DNA of 64,000 nucleotides from Piezodorus guildinii (Eukaryota > Arthropoda > Insecta > Hemiptera > Pentatomidae), in NCBI GenBank assembly GCA_023052935.1, contig CM041297.1, forward strand, positions 3,214,280-3,278,279. The letters are read 5' to 3'. The notes under the pieces are model-generated. The model worked only from the letters and a program-made list of their open reading frames with translations. It ran no database searches and was not told the origin of the DNA. Position 1 is the stretch's first letter, and the number at the start of each line of letters is the position of its first letter. Shown piece after piece: positions 49,081 through 59,874 of this stretch. The position numbers and the translations under genes were made by a program.

Positions 49081-49355
49081 AGGTCACTGTGGTGTAGTGG
49101 CTTGCAAAACAGCCTTCTATGAACGTTTCAAACACAGATGGCCCTAGGTTTTTTAAACAGTGAATAATCCTTGGTTATGCCATCCTTCGGAGGGTACATA
49201 TAATGGTGGTCACAGCCTGTGCGATGTCAGGTACTCATAAAAGATCCCTATCCTAGTTTAACCTGGATAGAGAACATGTAAGACTCCCACTGTAGCATCG
49301 TCCGATTAGCCACAGTAGCATAAAGTGAAGTTGAATTAATAAGCAAAAAAATAGA
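49081..49355 (+). repeat. SINE-1, near full-length
   Basis: GGTCACTGTGGTGTAGTGGC head, CCTAGGTTTTTTAAACAG, GCCATCCTTCGGAGGG and CATCGTCCGATTAGCCACAG. It ends TAAAGTGAAGTTGAATTAAT. Confidence 0.82.
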
Positions 49356-50430
49356 ACTAAATTAAATAAAAAAAAATTGAAAATCACACAAATATGGAAT
49401 ATTTTAATTTATATAATCGAACATTTAACTAAATAAACACAAAATAACTCTTTTGAACAAAAAAAAGTAAATGATTTTTTAAGGTAAGTATAATTGTTTT
49501 ATGGCATCAAACAACGGCAATTAATAATCAAGGATGTAATGATTTTGGTGGCAGTGAATAATATTTTACACATTTTGAACAATATTGGCAATAGGAATTT
49601 AAACATGTTCTTTTGTGTTCTTTAGATGAATTTGACTATGAATTTTGATAAAAACAGAATGAAAATATTTAAAAATGTACATGAAACTAAACTAGTCAAA
49701 AATGGAGTGTTTTCTTATTGCAGAGCCCTAAATTATTAAAATTCATTAAAGATATAATCAACATAAACATTATAAAAGTCTGATTGTCATAGTTTCAATT
49801 TATATAATTATTATAAATATTCAGAACTGATATAAATTAAATATAATTCAAGACAATCATAAAATACATATAAGTATATTTCAAGACATATATATGTACT
49901 TGTATGATTTGTTAAATGTATGTTTAAAAAATTATAATATATGCACATAATATAATTTATCGTAAATTTAATTTTGATCTTTCAATATTTTTCTTTTAAT
50001 TGAAATTTGATAATTAAAAACTTTGAATTTTAGTAACTATTCAACCTAACATGTGACAGTATAAATATTTTAATATAAAAATTTCACTATTAAAGCCATC
50101 TCATGGAGATTAACTTTGATTTTTTAACTCTAAATAAACTTCTAAAATATCTTTGCTTATGAACAGATAAAAAATTTTATTCACAACACAAATGTCAATA
50201 TAACCCAATTTTTGGTCAATGATATTTTTAAGAGATATAGGTTCAGTAAAATAATATTGAATCGAAAAACAAATATTACAAAGTGAAGGATTAATTATAT
50301 TTTGAAGTAGCAAGGTTAACTTTTTATTTCAGTGAAAATAAACTATAAAAATATACATTTATTAATTATTTAAAATATTAAGTAATTCCACCAGCTGGTA
50401 ATATATATCATTTGTATTAAAAAATATTAA
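49356..50430. other. intergenic upstream of Hsp70, nothing recognised
   Basis: Strongly AT-rich and free of the repeat families seen elsewhere. It may contain distal heat-shock control, but no clear multi-unit heat-shock element is visible. Confidence 0.4.
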
Positions 50431-50438
50431 TTCAGGAA
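50431..50438 (+). promoter_or_regulatory. two-unit heat-shock-element-like motif
   Basis: TTCAGGAA matches TTCnnGAA, two inverted heat-shock-factor units, about 160 bp before the Hsp70 ATG. The next expected units on both sides are not conserved, so it is weak evidence alone. Confidence 0.3.
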
Positions 50439-50535
50439 TAAAATTAATGTTCATGTAAGAAAATAGGTTCACATGAGCTATTTTAAGTATGTATGATTAA
50501 AGTAATAAAAGAAATATTTTTCAAAAAGGACACAG

Positions 50536-50542
50536 ATATAAA
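50536..50542 (+). promoter_or_regulatory. Hsp70 TATA box
   Basis: ATATAAA lies 57-63 bp before ATG 50599. Transcription would start near 50565, giving an unusually short 5' leader of about 35 nt. Confidence 0.5.
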
Positions 50543-50598
50543 ATTATTAAACATTCAGAGAGCATAGAGAAGGATTTGTTGATTTGTCAAAGTTCAAA

Positions 50599-52503
50599 AT
50601 GCCGGCAGTAGGAATTGATTTAGGAACGACGTATTCTTGCGTTGGAGTGTGGCAACATGGAAAGGTAGAAATAATAGCCAACGATCAAGGTAACAGAACA
50701 ACACCAAGTTATGTTGCATTTACAGAAACAGAAAGGCTCATCGGGGATGCAGCAAAGAACCAAGTAGCCATGAATCCCCAAAATACGGTATTTGATGCCA
50801 AAAGATTGATCGGTCGCAAGTTCGAAGACCCGAAAATTCAAGAAGACATACGACATTGGCCTTTCAAGGTGATAAACGACAATTCAAAACCAAAAATAAG
50901 AGTACAATACAAAGGAGAGTCGAAGAAATTCGCACCAGAAGAAGTGAGCTCTATGGTTCTGACCAAAATGAAGGAAATTGCAGAAGCGTACTTAGGCAGT
51001 AAGGTTCGCGATGCAGTAATTACAGTCCCTGCATATTTCAATGACTCGCAAAGACAAGCAACAAAAGATGCAGGTGCAATCGCAGGTTTAAACGTACTCA
51101 GAATTATAAACGAGCCTACTGCAGCTGCACTAGCTTACGGCTTAGACAAAAATCTCAGAGGTGAGAAAAATGTTCTGATATTCGACTTGGGAGGAGGTAC
51201 CTTTGATGTTTCAGTACTGACGATTGATGAGGGTTCACTGTTTGAAGTAAAATCAACAGCAGGAGACACCCATTTGGGAGGGGAAGATTTCGATAATAGA
51301 CTGGTCAATCACCTCACAGAAGAATTTAAGAGAAAATATAAAAAAGACATGAAGTCCAACGCAAGAGCCTTGAGGAGGCTTCGCACCGCAGCTGAGCGTG
51401 CGAAGAGAACACTATCCTCGAGTACTGAAGCCAGCATAGAAATAGACGCACTCTTTGACGGCATAGATTTCTACACCAAAGTCACAAGAGCGAGATTTGA
51501 AGAACTCAACGCAGACCTTTTCAGATCCACGCTACAACCTGTCGAGAAAGCACTTAATGATGCTAAACTAGACAAAAGTTCAATCAATGACGTTGTTCTT
51601 GTCGGTGGATCTACAAGGATTCCGAAAATTCAAAGCCTCTTGCAAAACTTCTTCAATGGTAAATCACTTAATATGTCGATCAATCCTGATGAAGCAGTGG
51701 CGTACGGAGCAGCAGTTCAAGCAGCAATCTTAAGCGGAGATCAAAGCTCTGCAATCCAAGATGTTCTTTTAGTTGATGTAGCACCTCTCTCATTAGGTAT
51801 TGAAACTGCGGGAGGCGTGATGACTAAAATAGTCGAACGGAACAGCAGAATACCTTGCAAGCAGACGCAGACATTCACAACGTACTCTGACAACCAGCCG
51901 GCAGTTACGGTACAAGTATTCGAGGGAGAAAGAGCGATGACAAAAGACAACAATCTTCTTGGAACTTTTGATCTGACTGGTATTCCTCCGGCGCCCAGGG
52001 GAGTACCTCAAATCGAGGTTACCTTTGATATGGATGCAAACGGCATACTGAATGTCACAGCGAAGGAAATAAGCACAGGCAAGTCGAAGAACATAGTTAT
52101 AAGGAACGATAAAGGCAGGCTGTCGAAAGAAGAAATAGACAAAATGGTGAGTGACGCAGAGAAGTACAAAGCTGAAGATGACAGGCAAAGGGACAAAGTA
52201 GCGGCAAGGAATCAGCTTGAAGGGTACCTTTACGGAGTGAAGCAGGCGGTGGATGAATGCGGGAATAAGCTCAATGATTCGGAAAAGAAAAAACTACAAG
52301 GCATTTGCGATAACGGCATAAAGTGGCTTGACCAGAATACGTTTGCAGAAAAGGATGAATACGAATACAAATTCAAAGAGGTTCAAAAAGAATGCGCACC
52401 ATTGATGACTAAACTGCACGGTGGAGGAGGATTTGCGGGTTGCGGGCAACAGAGTGGTGCAAACTACCAATCTGGCGGCCCCACGGTAGAGGAAGTAGAT
52501 TAA
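50599..52503 (+). CDS. Hsp70: cytosolic heat-shock protein 70 (inducible type), intronless
   Basis: ATP-driven chaperone of cytosol and nucleus that binds exposed hydrophobic peptides with J-domain cochaperones and nucleotide exchange factors. It has 634 residues. Nucleotide-binding domain (about 1-383): [13 protein letters not shown] near the N-terminus, the [12 protein letters not shown] phosphate loop near residue 195 and [13 protein letters not shown] near 335. Then come the linker, the substrate-binding beta domain, the helical lid and a C-terminal EEVD, which marks the cytosolic form and docks TPR cochaperones. The tail is short ([10 protein letters not shown]) without the GGMP repeats of constitutive Hsc70. 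Together with the single exon, this suggests the heat-inducible type. ATG 50599 (MPAVGIDLG) is chosen because it matches the family; the open frame continues five codons upstream without another ATG. No frame defects. Confidence 0.97.
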   Translation: MPAVGIDLGTTYSCVGVWQHGKVEIIANDQGNRTTPSYVAFTETERLIGDAAKNQVAMNPQNTVFDAKRLIGRKFEDPKIQEDIRHWPFKVINDNSKPKIRVQYKGESKKFAPEEVSSMVLTKMKEIAEAYLGSKVRDAVITVPAYFNDSQRQATKDAGAIAGLNVLRIINEPTAAALAYGLDKNLRGEKNVLIFDLGGGTFDVSVLTIDEGSLFEVKSTAGDTHLGGEDFDNRLVNHLTEEFKRKYKKDMKSNARALRRLRTAAERAKRTLSSSTEASIEIDALFDGIDFYTKVTRARFEELNADLFRSTLQPVEKALNDAKLDKSSINDVVLVGGSTRIPKIQSLLQNFFNGKSLNMSINPDEAVAYGAAVQAAILSGDQSSAIQDVLLVDVAPLSLGIETAGGVMTKIVERNSRIPCKQTQTFTTYSDNQPAVTVQVFEGERAMTKDNNLLGTFDLTGIPPAPRGVPQIEVTFDMDANGILNVTAKEISTGKSKNIVIRNDKGRLSKEEIDKMVSDAEKYKAEDDRQRDKVAARNQLEGYLYGVKQAVDECGNKLNDSEKKKLQGICDNGIKWLDQNTFAEKDEYEYKFKEVQKECAPLMTKLHGGGGFAGCGQQSGANYQSGGPTVEEVD

Positions 52504-52530
52504 AATGTCATTTTTGAAATACAAAAACAA

Positions 52531-52536
52531 AATAAA
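52531..52536 (+). terminator. Hsp70 polyadenylation signal
   Basis: AATAAATAAA begins 28 nt after the Hsp70 stop, giving overlapping canonical signals. Confidence 0.75.
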
Positions 52537-52944
52537 TAAAAGATCAAAATTAAAAAAATTTCACAAAAGAATTGATTTTAATTTTCCATTCTGAGTTGTA
52601 ATTCTGCCTTAGAAAAAAAGAGTAACATCATTGTCACCTACTACAGGCAAGAACTCCATTTATGAGATAATTATGGGATTTTTTTCTAAGAGGTTAACGC
52701 TTTCAAAGAATTAATTCAATCTTGTGAATTTTAAATGAATAAAATATTTTCTTATAGTAATGGCCTGTTTTCTTTACATTGTAGAAAAACCATTTTAACT
52801 ATATTCATTCATAATAAATTTTACTCTCATTTTCATATAAATCTAATATATATGGATGTATTTGAGTTACTTTCACTAACATATATATATAAACTATATA
52901 GTATGAGAAGAGGAGCATAGTCTTAATTAATAGATTGAACATAA

Positions 52945-53035
52945 TGTAGGACAACACTGAAATAATGTTCTCCGAGTCCCAGGTTCAAATCCCCTGTAGC
53001 AGAATTATGATTTCTTCTGCCATTTCAGCCATGGT
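52945..53035 (+). repeat. SINE-2 head fragment
   Basis: TTCTCCGAGTCCCAGGTTCA with a B-box-like part and the following TCTGCCATTTCAGCCATGG. Only the tRNA-related head remains. Confidence 0.6.
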
Positions 53036-53204
53036 TTAGGTTTCTTTCTTTCTTTTAGGTTACTTTCTTGGGTTCATCTAGCTTCTATTTAATTTTTTTC
53101 TGGCTCATGTCTAGTAATACAGCCTCAAGTAGGCTTGTGATTGTGATATGTCCATTATACAGTTAATATAGGCCTATTGCCTTTGTGAATCTGACCAAGC
53201 TTTA

Positions 53205-53730
53205 AGCATCAGTTCACAAAGCTTAGGGGTCATTGCCAAAGAGCTAAGACCGTATCCTACCCAATTCTATTCAAATGCATATCATAAGATAGGCAGTTTC
53301 ATTTCCCCTCAAGCAGAACCTGCAGATTGGCGAGACTGCTAACCCCATATTTTGGTGGTGCTTGTTAAGCTGACAGTGTCCTCTGTATAGTCCTCTCACC
53401 CTCCTCAGAGTTATCCTATCTTTTGAGAGAAGAGTACAACTTCTCCCTTTGCAGGATCTCCAACATCTTAGAATAACGCTGCTTTCCAGTATAGGGGTGG
53501 GCATAATCGAATGACGATTATCAGATCATTCGATTATTTCAATCATTCGAATTGACTGAATTTTTCAACGATGATAGAGGGATTATAAGGGGTAGGGACT
53601 TGTGGAATATTTATCATTCGATTATGTAATCATTCAATTATTTAAATCATCGAAGTCCGATCATTCGATTATGCCCATCACTAATTCCAGTATCTCTTCA
53701 GTAAGCTTGGTTCTATTGCCAACAGCCGCC
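53205..53730 (-). mobile_element. LINE fragment (RNase H-bearing clade), C-terminal end
   Basis: The minus strand reads ITLRRVRGLYRGHCQLNKHH, then MGLAVSPICRFCLRGNETAY. This is the conserved cysteine-containing tail after the RNase H domain of many insect LINEs. It shares 3' sequence (AGTTCACAAAGCTTAG, GTTAAGCTGACAGTGTCCT) with 55735-56400. An hAT-like MITE interrupts it at 53492-53684. Confidence 0.7.
53492..53684. mobile_element. hAT-like MITE, largely palindromic, 8-bp target duplication
   Basis: 193 bp with ends TAGGGGTGGGCATAATCG and, inverted, TAGTGATGGGCATAATCG, flanked by TTCCAGTA at 53484-53491 and 53685-53692. Internal ATTCGATTAT motifs recur in both orientations. No protein. Confidence 0.8.
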
Positions 53731-53764
53731 TTGATCAGACCTTTAGTATTGCTGAGGCATTTAA

Positions 53765-53905
53765 TAGCCTATACAAAATGGGTATCCTGAAAATTCAGGA
53801 AAAAATGCCACATGTGTGTTCTCATCTCCTTAGCAGATACAGTTCAAGTCTCTATATGTACAGATCATAAGAACCTTTATGGGTTGTAGAGGAAAAATGT
53901 TTTGG
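53765..53905 (+). repeat. SINE-2 3' fragment, diverged
   Basis: ACAAAATGGGTATCCTGAAA to GAACCTTTATGGGTTGTAGA, the second half of SINE-2 with many changes. Confidence 0.5.
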
Positions 53906-53914
53906 AGGGTTTTT

Positions 53915-54310
53915 GTTATAAGGTACCCCTTTTGTATTGCTATCATGAAAATTTCAACATGAGTTTTCAATGGAAACAAATATTATAAGGACCTCTGAGT
54001 CCAAATAATCAAATACAGCAAATGGATTTGTGTGTATATGCTAGGTCTGGTGTAAAAATAATAAGAACTAAAGTTTCATATTCCAGAAATATATATTGCC
54101 AGGGATGGTTACAGCAACATTTTTCTTTGAAATCGATTAACCAGAGGTGCCACTTCGTATTATCATTTCTACTAATTTTTACAATTTTCTCAAAACAGTC
54201 TTCAAAGATTTTGATCAAATCCATTAAATTAATAATTAATTAAAAGGTCTTTATTAACAGTTGGCTCTTAATTGAAAATGAGCCTAAAAGGGCTTAAATG
54301 GTAAATATGC
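53915..54310 (-). repeat. Rep-A copy, diverged
   Basis: Reverse-complement of the 3' half of Rep-A (GGTACCCCTTTTGTATTGC, CTGAGTCCAAATAATCAA, AGGGCTTAAATGG). More diverged than the copies near enolase. Confidence 0.65.
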
Positions 54311-54388
54311 ATAATTTCTTAAACTAAAATACCCTTAATTTTGTTTTGTTCAATCAAGCATTTAATTTTACTTTATTATTTTAATTCA

Positions 54389-54691
54389 AGGGAGCGGCGT
54401 GGTCTAGTGGATAGAGCACTAGTCTGCTGTGCTCCGGGTCCTGGGTTCGAATCCCGGCTGTGGCAGAAATATTATTTATTCTGTAAATTCAGTCGGGGGG
54501 CGGCCCTAGGGTATGGAGACCCTCCTGGGGCAGACCCAGCCTCTATAATGTGGGTACCCAAATTAATTGGGGAAAAACCTGGCGGCTGAGCGTGATTAAG
54601 GCCTAATCACCTCATTGCACTGCCGTTGGCCTAGAAACAGTACGAATCAGTACTGAGCCCAAGACCCTTCATGGGTTGTAGTGGTACAGGT
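54389..54691 (+). repeat. SINE-2, full-length, perfect 17-bp target duplication
   Basis: 303-bp tRNA-derived SINE: A-box-like TGGTCTAGTGG, B box GGGTTCGAATCCCGG, a ~220-bp body and the end TAGTGGTACAGG. TTTATTATTTTAATTCA is repeated exactly at 54372-54388 and 54692-54708. It is the best reference copy of the family in the window, likely a recent insertion. Confidence 0.93.
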
Positions 54692-54709
54692 TTTATTATT
54701 TTAATTCAT

Positions 54710-54785
54710 TTAATAACACTTTATTTTACTGTGGCTAATCAGACGATGCTGCAATGGTAGTCCTAAATATCATCTGATGCACACA
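54710..54785 (-). repeat. SINE-1 3' fragment
   Basis: TTACTGTGGCTAATCAGACG and ATGCTGCAATGGTAGTCC, the reverse-complement of the SINE-1 tail. Confidence 0.6.
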
Positions 54786-55099
54786 CCATATTTTTTTAAT
54801 GCTATCACTAAAAGCAAAGTAGTAATAAGAAAGGAAGAGTTATAAAACGGAGTAAATAAATTAAGTTTTATTATGCAAAAATAACTCAAACATAACTCAT
54901 ATTATGTTCAGAATAACTTCTTTTTTTAAGATATCTATATTACTGGAAACATTAAATATAATCTTTAATTATATTTTTTTTTTTTAACTTATCAGTGAGC
55001 CGAACTACATTGCATTTTTGAATAAATAAATTACACTTATATGTTTTGTAATGAAAATCAAAACAAACTAGACCTATTTTTATTTTTTAATGATGCAGT

Positions 55100-55440
55100 T
55101 TAGTTGACCATTGAAAATATTAGGTGAGAAAGATGGTTGGGGGTGCGGTCAACTGAAAGAAACACACATTAAAACACAAATACTACTTTTAAATGTTTGT
55201 TTCTTTCTGATGACTGCATCACCAACCATCTTCCTCATCTAATATTTTTATTTTTATGAAGGTTGACTGTGTGTATATATGAGAGAAGTTGGTTCAAGGT
55301 GCAGTCAATTTAACACACATTTAAGTGTAAAATTAATTTAATTAATTGGTGCCATAAATTAATTAAAATTAAGTTTATGCTTAATTGTGTGTTAAATTAA
55401 CTGCACCCTGGACCAACTTCTCTCATTTTTATTTTTAAAT
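55100..55440. mobile_element. two short PLE-type terminal palindromes side by side
   Basis: 55110-55245 pairs GAAAGATGGTTGGGGGTGCG with CATCACCAACCATCTTC. 55280-55435 pairs GAGAGAAGTTGGTTCAAGGT with CCTGGACCAACTTCTCTC. They are the ends of the two foldback types at 31431-33035 with their hammerheads and interiors deleted. Confidence 0.7.
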
Positions 55441-55609
55441 GCCTAGGTAAGTTTAAAAAGGGTATGAGTTCAAAAAATGTATGAAATAAATTTTTGTTGT
55501 TAAACGAATCATTAACAGTTAATCTTTAGTAACAGTAAGGTGATTCCTAAAACGCCATTGTCAAATGTCTAATTCATAATTTCTTCAAATAAATTACTCT
55601 TCATTTTAT

Positions 55610-55735
55610 TTTGTTTTTTCATTTATTTCAAATCACATTCTACTGTGGCTAATCAGACAATGCTAAAGTAATAGGCCTAAATTTGTCCTATCTAGCTTTA
55701 ATTAAGATAGGGATCTTTGACGATTATTATAATAG
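55610..55735 (-). repeat. SINE-1 3' fragment
   Basis: CTACTGTGGCTAATCAGACA to TTAAGATAGGGATCTTTGACG in reverse SINE-1 orientation. Confidence 0.6.
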
Positions 55736-56400
55736 CGTTTGTGAATCTGACCAAAACTACGAAGATCGATCAGTTCACAAAGCTTAGAATCTGAAATATA
55801 GTCCTTGTCAAAGGACTAAAACCATATCCTTGCTATTTAAAATCAACTGCATATTACATGATAGGCATTTTTAATTTTCTCTCTATCAGAATCTGAGACT
55901 GAGAATCTGAAACTATTAAACCCGTATTATGAAGGCGATTGTTAAGCTGACAGTGTCCTATGAATAGTTCTGTCAGCCTCCTCAGGGTTATGCAATCCAT
56001 TGAGGGAAAAGTGACTACTATCTTTGCAGGATTTCTCCAAGAATTTCTCCTTTAGCACTTGCTGAGTACCAGAGACCGCTGGACATGGGGTCTTGCACTT
56101 CAAAGAGTAAGAAGAAGGCCAGTACAAAGATGAAAATAGAAATAATAGAAGAGGTCAGCTTCCAGTATCATGATATAAAGAACTGATGCCACATCCCGTA
56201 TAGCCATATAAGCCAGGAAGGGACGATTAAAGAAATAAATAAGAATCCCTTCAGTATAGCTAGGATCTTGTTTTGCAGAGAAAGGGTGTTAAGATTTTCC
56301 TTGCATTCTCCTACTAATTTGGACCGAGTCATGTAGCTAGCTACCCAAAGCTCCAATAGTGGCTTGTCTAATGCCAATAGGCTATTATCAGTATGGATAG
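55735..56400 (-). mobile_element. LINE fragment: RNase H and C-terminal tail
   Basis: The minus strand reads, from the right, an RNase H-like segment (IHTDNSLLALDKPL, then SKLVGECKENLNTL, resembling the DSQAA..SKLV.EC region). After shifts it reads LRRLTELFIGHCQLNN and a 3' tail shared with 53205-53730. Multiple stops; dead. Confidence 0.6.
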
Positions 56401-56409
56401 TTGTTTGTT

Positions 56410-56600
56410 GTTTATTCAATTTAGGCTAATCTAAATTTTGCCTATACAGGTTTAATCAGGATAGGGATCTTTTACGAGTACCTGACATCGCACAGGCTCG
56501 GGACCACCATTTTATATCTCCTCCGAAGGACAGCATAGCCAAGGATTTTTCACTCTTATTAAAAATTCCTAGTGCCACCTGCCAGGTTTGTCAGTATGGA
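56410..56600 (-). repeat. SINE-1 fragment
   Basis: TTTTGCCTATACAGGTTTAA to AAATTCCTAGTGCCACCTGCC, reverse orientation, both ends missing. Confidence 0.7.
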
Positions 56601-56869
56601 TAGATGTAAGTCTGTCTCTCACCTCTCCTGAGATTAGGGTTTGAACACATATGTTTATTGTCATTACTTCAGCCTGAAAGACTAAAGTACGTTGGACGAG
56701 TGAAATGGAAATTTCATCCCTGGGTTTATCCATTCTCTATTTTTCTCTCCCTGAGTAATCATGTGATATTCAATCAGGTATTTTCTGTTCATCAAAACTT
56801 ATTTAAATATAATTATATTCTATGATAACTATAGATACATAAAAAAGGCAACAAATAGATTTCATGAGG

Positions 56870-57150
56870 TCATCTGAGCATAGTGGCTAGCATGACAGCT
56901 TTCTATCCCCAAGGTTACGAGTTCAAACCTGCAGGTGGCTCTAGGATTTTTTAATGGAAGTAAAAAAACCCCTAGTTACGCTGTCCTTCGGAGGGGATGT
57001 AAAAAGGTGGTCCCAAGCCTGTGTGATGTCAGAACCCATTAAAGATCCTTATCCTAATTAAACCCGGATAGGCAAAATTTAGGACTCCTGCTGCATCGTC
57101 TGAATAGCCATAGTAGCATAAGGTGACATTAAATAAATAAAAAACAAAGA
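56870..57150 (+). repeat. SINE-1, near full-length
   Basis: GGTCATCTGAGCATAGTGGC head, B-box-like GGTTACGAGTTCAAACC, and body to AAGGTGACATTAAATAAAT. Opposite to the copy at 57250-57525. Confidence 0.82.
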
Positions 57151-57249
57151 GATTTAATAAAAATTAGTTACTTTAAAAAATAAAATAAATAAATAAAGTT
57201 GCAACTCTTTGAGCCACCTAACCAGTTTAGCAGCACACAATATAACTTG

Positions 57250-57525
57250 TACTGCGTCACTTTTATGCAACAATGGCTAATCGGAGGATGCTACGATGGG
57301 AGTCCTAAATTTTGTCTATCCAGGTTTTATTAGGATAGGGATCTTTAACGAGTACCTGTCATCACACAGGTTCGGGACCCCATCTCTCAACGCCGTTTCT
57401 AAAGGACAGCAGAACTAAGGATTTTTAACACCCATTAAAAAATCCTAGGGCCACCCGCAGGTTTGAACCCACGACCTTTGGCATAGAAAGCTGTTATGCT
57501 GGCCACTACGCTATGGGTGACCCCA
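57250..57525 (-). repeat. SINE-1, near full-length
   Basis: Reverse orientation from TTTATGCAACAATGGCTAAT to GCCACTACGCTATGGGTGACC, with B box GGTTTGAACCC. The pair with 56870-57150 could form a long hairpin if transcribed. Confidence 0.82.
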
Positions 57526-58194
57526 TTTATTGTTATCAATTATCAAATGAAATAACACTGTAATTAAATCTACTATGTTAATCATGTAAGTTATAAAAAC
57601 ATCAAACGGCATTTTTAGCAAGGCAAAAGCCATTCTGATTAATAAATAATAGTTTTTAACATTTCACAAGTAGGTATTCTGAACAACATTCATCAAATAA
57701 ATAAAGTCCAAGAAATATGCATATATTAAAATATTTTCCAAGGGTTATACTTAAGTTTACACATTCATTATATTTTTTATTCAGGTTATGTTTTACATAA
57801 GCTCTCATAGAATGCAAAAAAGAAGCTCAGTTAAATTATATATAAATTAATGGATGCTTTAAGATCCATGCAATTAATTATAACTAAGGCATAACACAGA
57901 AAATGAGAAATCAAAACTATTTTGACATTTTATGACTAGACATACAGCATGCTTTTAAAAATTTTAATTGCATTCAAAACAGCAAATTAGTAATGCAAAA
58001 AGGTTAAAAGAATGTGGATTCATGCACCACGCTCTTTCATAACATAAATAAGCAAAGTAATAAATTAAATCTTTAGAACTTATCATACTAAATGAACTCC
58101 AAGAAAACACGTTTATATTGTAAACATGAATCCATTAAATATACCACTTAGTGAATAATTTTAATAAGATTTATAAATTTTGTCAACTAATGGT
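57526..58194. other. intergenic, nothing recognised
   Basis: AT-rich with no repeat family I can assign and no coding potential. Confidence 0.4.
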
Positions 58195-58320
58195 TGACCG
58201 AAGAGAAGTTAGTCAGAGTAATGGTCAACAAATAATTGACAATAATACAAAAAATGTATTGTATTTAAGGGCAGATATTTCGGCCTAAATTTTATGTCTT
58301 TTTCAAAAGGCTATAAAAAA
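58195..58320 (-). mobile_element. PLE terminal arm, degenerate hammerhead
   Basis: GAAGAGAAGTTAGTCAGAGT start and a hammerhead remnant at about 58280-58312 (core lost, GGCCGAAAT and a stem II half remain). Confidence 0.5.
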
Positions 58321-58490
58321 CAAGGTAACAAAAAAAAAAAAAAATAATAATAATAAGATAACAGTAATAAAACATGGAAACAAACACTAATATAAGATGG
58401 CATATATGGGAAAGTTATTACAACAGCTGCAATATATATGAAATATGTGACAATGAAACGTTATAAACAGTTACAATTAGTAGAGCGTTG

Positions 58491-58727
58491 AGAATTACTA
58501 AAAGGCATTAGTCCGGGTGGCGGTCAGTGAATGAAACAATTAAGTAGTTTCAACCATTTATTTTCTGCCAACGTTTCGACCCCCATTGTGGGTCATCATC
58601 AGGGCGTATTGTGGGTGAATGGAAACTGTTTTTTGGGGGTCGAAACGTTGGCAGAAAATAAATGGTTGAAACTACTTAATTGTTTCATTCACTGACCGCC
58701 ACCCGGACTAACGCCTTCTAGTAATGT
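58491..58727. mobile_element. PLE-derived foldback element
   Basis: GGCATTAGTCCGGGTGGCGG on the left pairs with CCGCCACCCGGACTAACGCC on the right. The left arm has a complete hammerhead motif, and the right arm has only its 3' half (GGGGGTCGAAACGTTGGC). Confidence 0.82.
58567..58605 (-). ncRNA. minimal hammerhead ribozyme motif (PLE type), intact
   Basis: Minus strand: stem I GCC/GGC, CTGATGA, stem II GACCC/GGGTC with an ACAATGG loop, GAAA, CGTT. All core positions are conserved; predicted cleavage falls just after CGTT. Confidence 0.72.
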
Positions 58728-59289
58728 TATAAACATTATGTTAGAAGTTAAAAAAAAAATCAGTGACTCATTTTATTGAATGTTTGCAGAAAAAAAAAAA
58801 TTATACTAAATGATTTTGGACCTATATTGACATTTTAAATATGGAAGGTATGTTATAAAATATAAAGAAATAGAATTTCAATTTGTGATTAGGATATAGA
58901 TGTTAATTTTATATGGTTGTTTTTAAAAGTTTAATTCATTGTATCCTTGATTTAAAAGTATATTATTGTTTTTATTGGAAGTTCTTTAAAATGTTAAAAT
59001 GATACCATTGTAATATTGCGATAAAAAATAAATGGTTTTAGAAGAGAATTGTTCCAATTTTAATTTTATATAAAATATATACTCTTCATGTTTAATAATT
59101 TAAATATAAACTAGTTTTTAAAAATATATGTATAGTAAGTAATAAGACAGTAATATACAATAACGAAAAGTAATAAAAAATTCAACTAATTATTATAACA
59201 TATCATTTCTGTATTTTTCTCTCCCATAAATTAGTACTCATAATTTCTCTTTATACTACCTTAAAAATGTTTTTTCTTAATATATATTT

Positions 59290-59440
59290 TCAAACAGCTG
59301 GTTGTTATCTTTTGTTTTTTTTCATAGCCCTGAAGATGGCCTGAAATTTGGGCCGAAACGTTGGCAAAATAAATAAAGTTTCCTATTTAAAGTGTTTCAA
59401 TTACTGACCACTCCCACCAACTTCTTCTTAAATTCTATTT
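59290..59440 (+). mobile_element. PLE terminal arm with intact hammerhead
   Basis: GGTTGTTATCTTTTG lead-in, a hammerhead at 59327-59365, then AATAAATAAAGTTTCC and the end ACCACTCCCACCAACTTCTT. Confidence 0.65.
59327..59365 (+). ncRNA. minimal hammerhead ribozyme motif (PLE type), intact
   Basis: Stem I GCC/GGC, CTGAAGA, stem II GGCCTGAA/TTTGGGCC, GAAA, CGTT. The core is complete. Its stem II sequence differs from the GACCC type while pairing is kept, which supports selection on structure. Confidence 0.7.
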
Positions 59441-59654
59441 ATGGTAGTCAACTATTCTTCCATCAATATAAGATAATTTTTGTTTGAAAATTTGGTTAAC
59501 AATTAGTAAAATATGGTATATAATAATGTATACGTAGAGAAATATATTAGGAACTGTTATATTGATATGAGTAACAATGAAAGTAATTTAATATTACTGT
59601 TTATTCCATATTATATTACTGTTATCTAATAATTTTTATTGGTGTTGTTTTTTA

Positions 59655-59750
59655 AAACCCGTGAAGGCCTAAAATTTAGGCTGAAACATTGGCACAAAAT
59701 TATAATTTTTTTCTTATCAGCACGATTTATTTGATGACCAAACCTCTCTG
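59655..59750 (+). mobile_element. PLE terminal arm, degenerate hammerhead
   Basis: CCCGTGAAGGCCTAAAATTT, then AGGCTGAAACATTGGC: stem II is still paired, but the core has lost its CTGANGA. A dinucleotide TA tract follows at 59805-59872. Confidence 0.5.
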
Positions 59751-59794
59751 ATAATTTAAAAGATTTAATTATAAGATTTAATGTAACGATGATG

Positions 59795-59804
<10 letters not shown>

Positions 59805-59872
<68 letters not shown>
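59805..59872. repeat. (TA)n microsatellite
   Basis: About 30 TA dinucleotides. The apparent Ile-Tyr reading frame across it is an artefact. Confidence 0.95.

Positions 59873-59874
<2 letters not shown>

Noticed and set aside
51741..52530. Long antisense open frames opposite the Hsp70 gene
   Set aside because: Shadows of the conserved Hsp70 frame; no domain and no independent start context.
54389..54465. tRNA gene (A and B boxes present)
   Set aside because: The ends do not form an acceptor stem and the sequence continues into the shared SINE-2 body with a target duplication.
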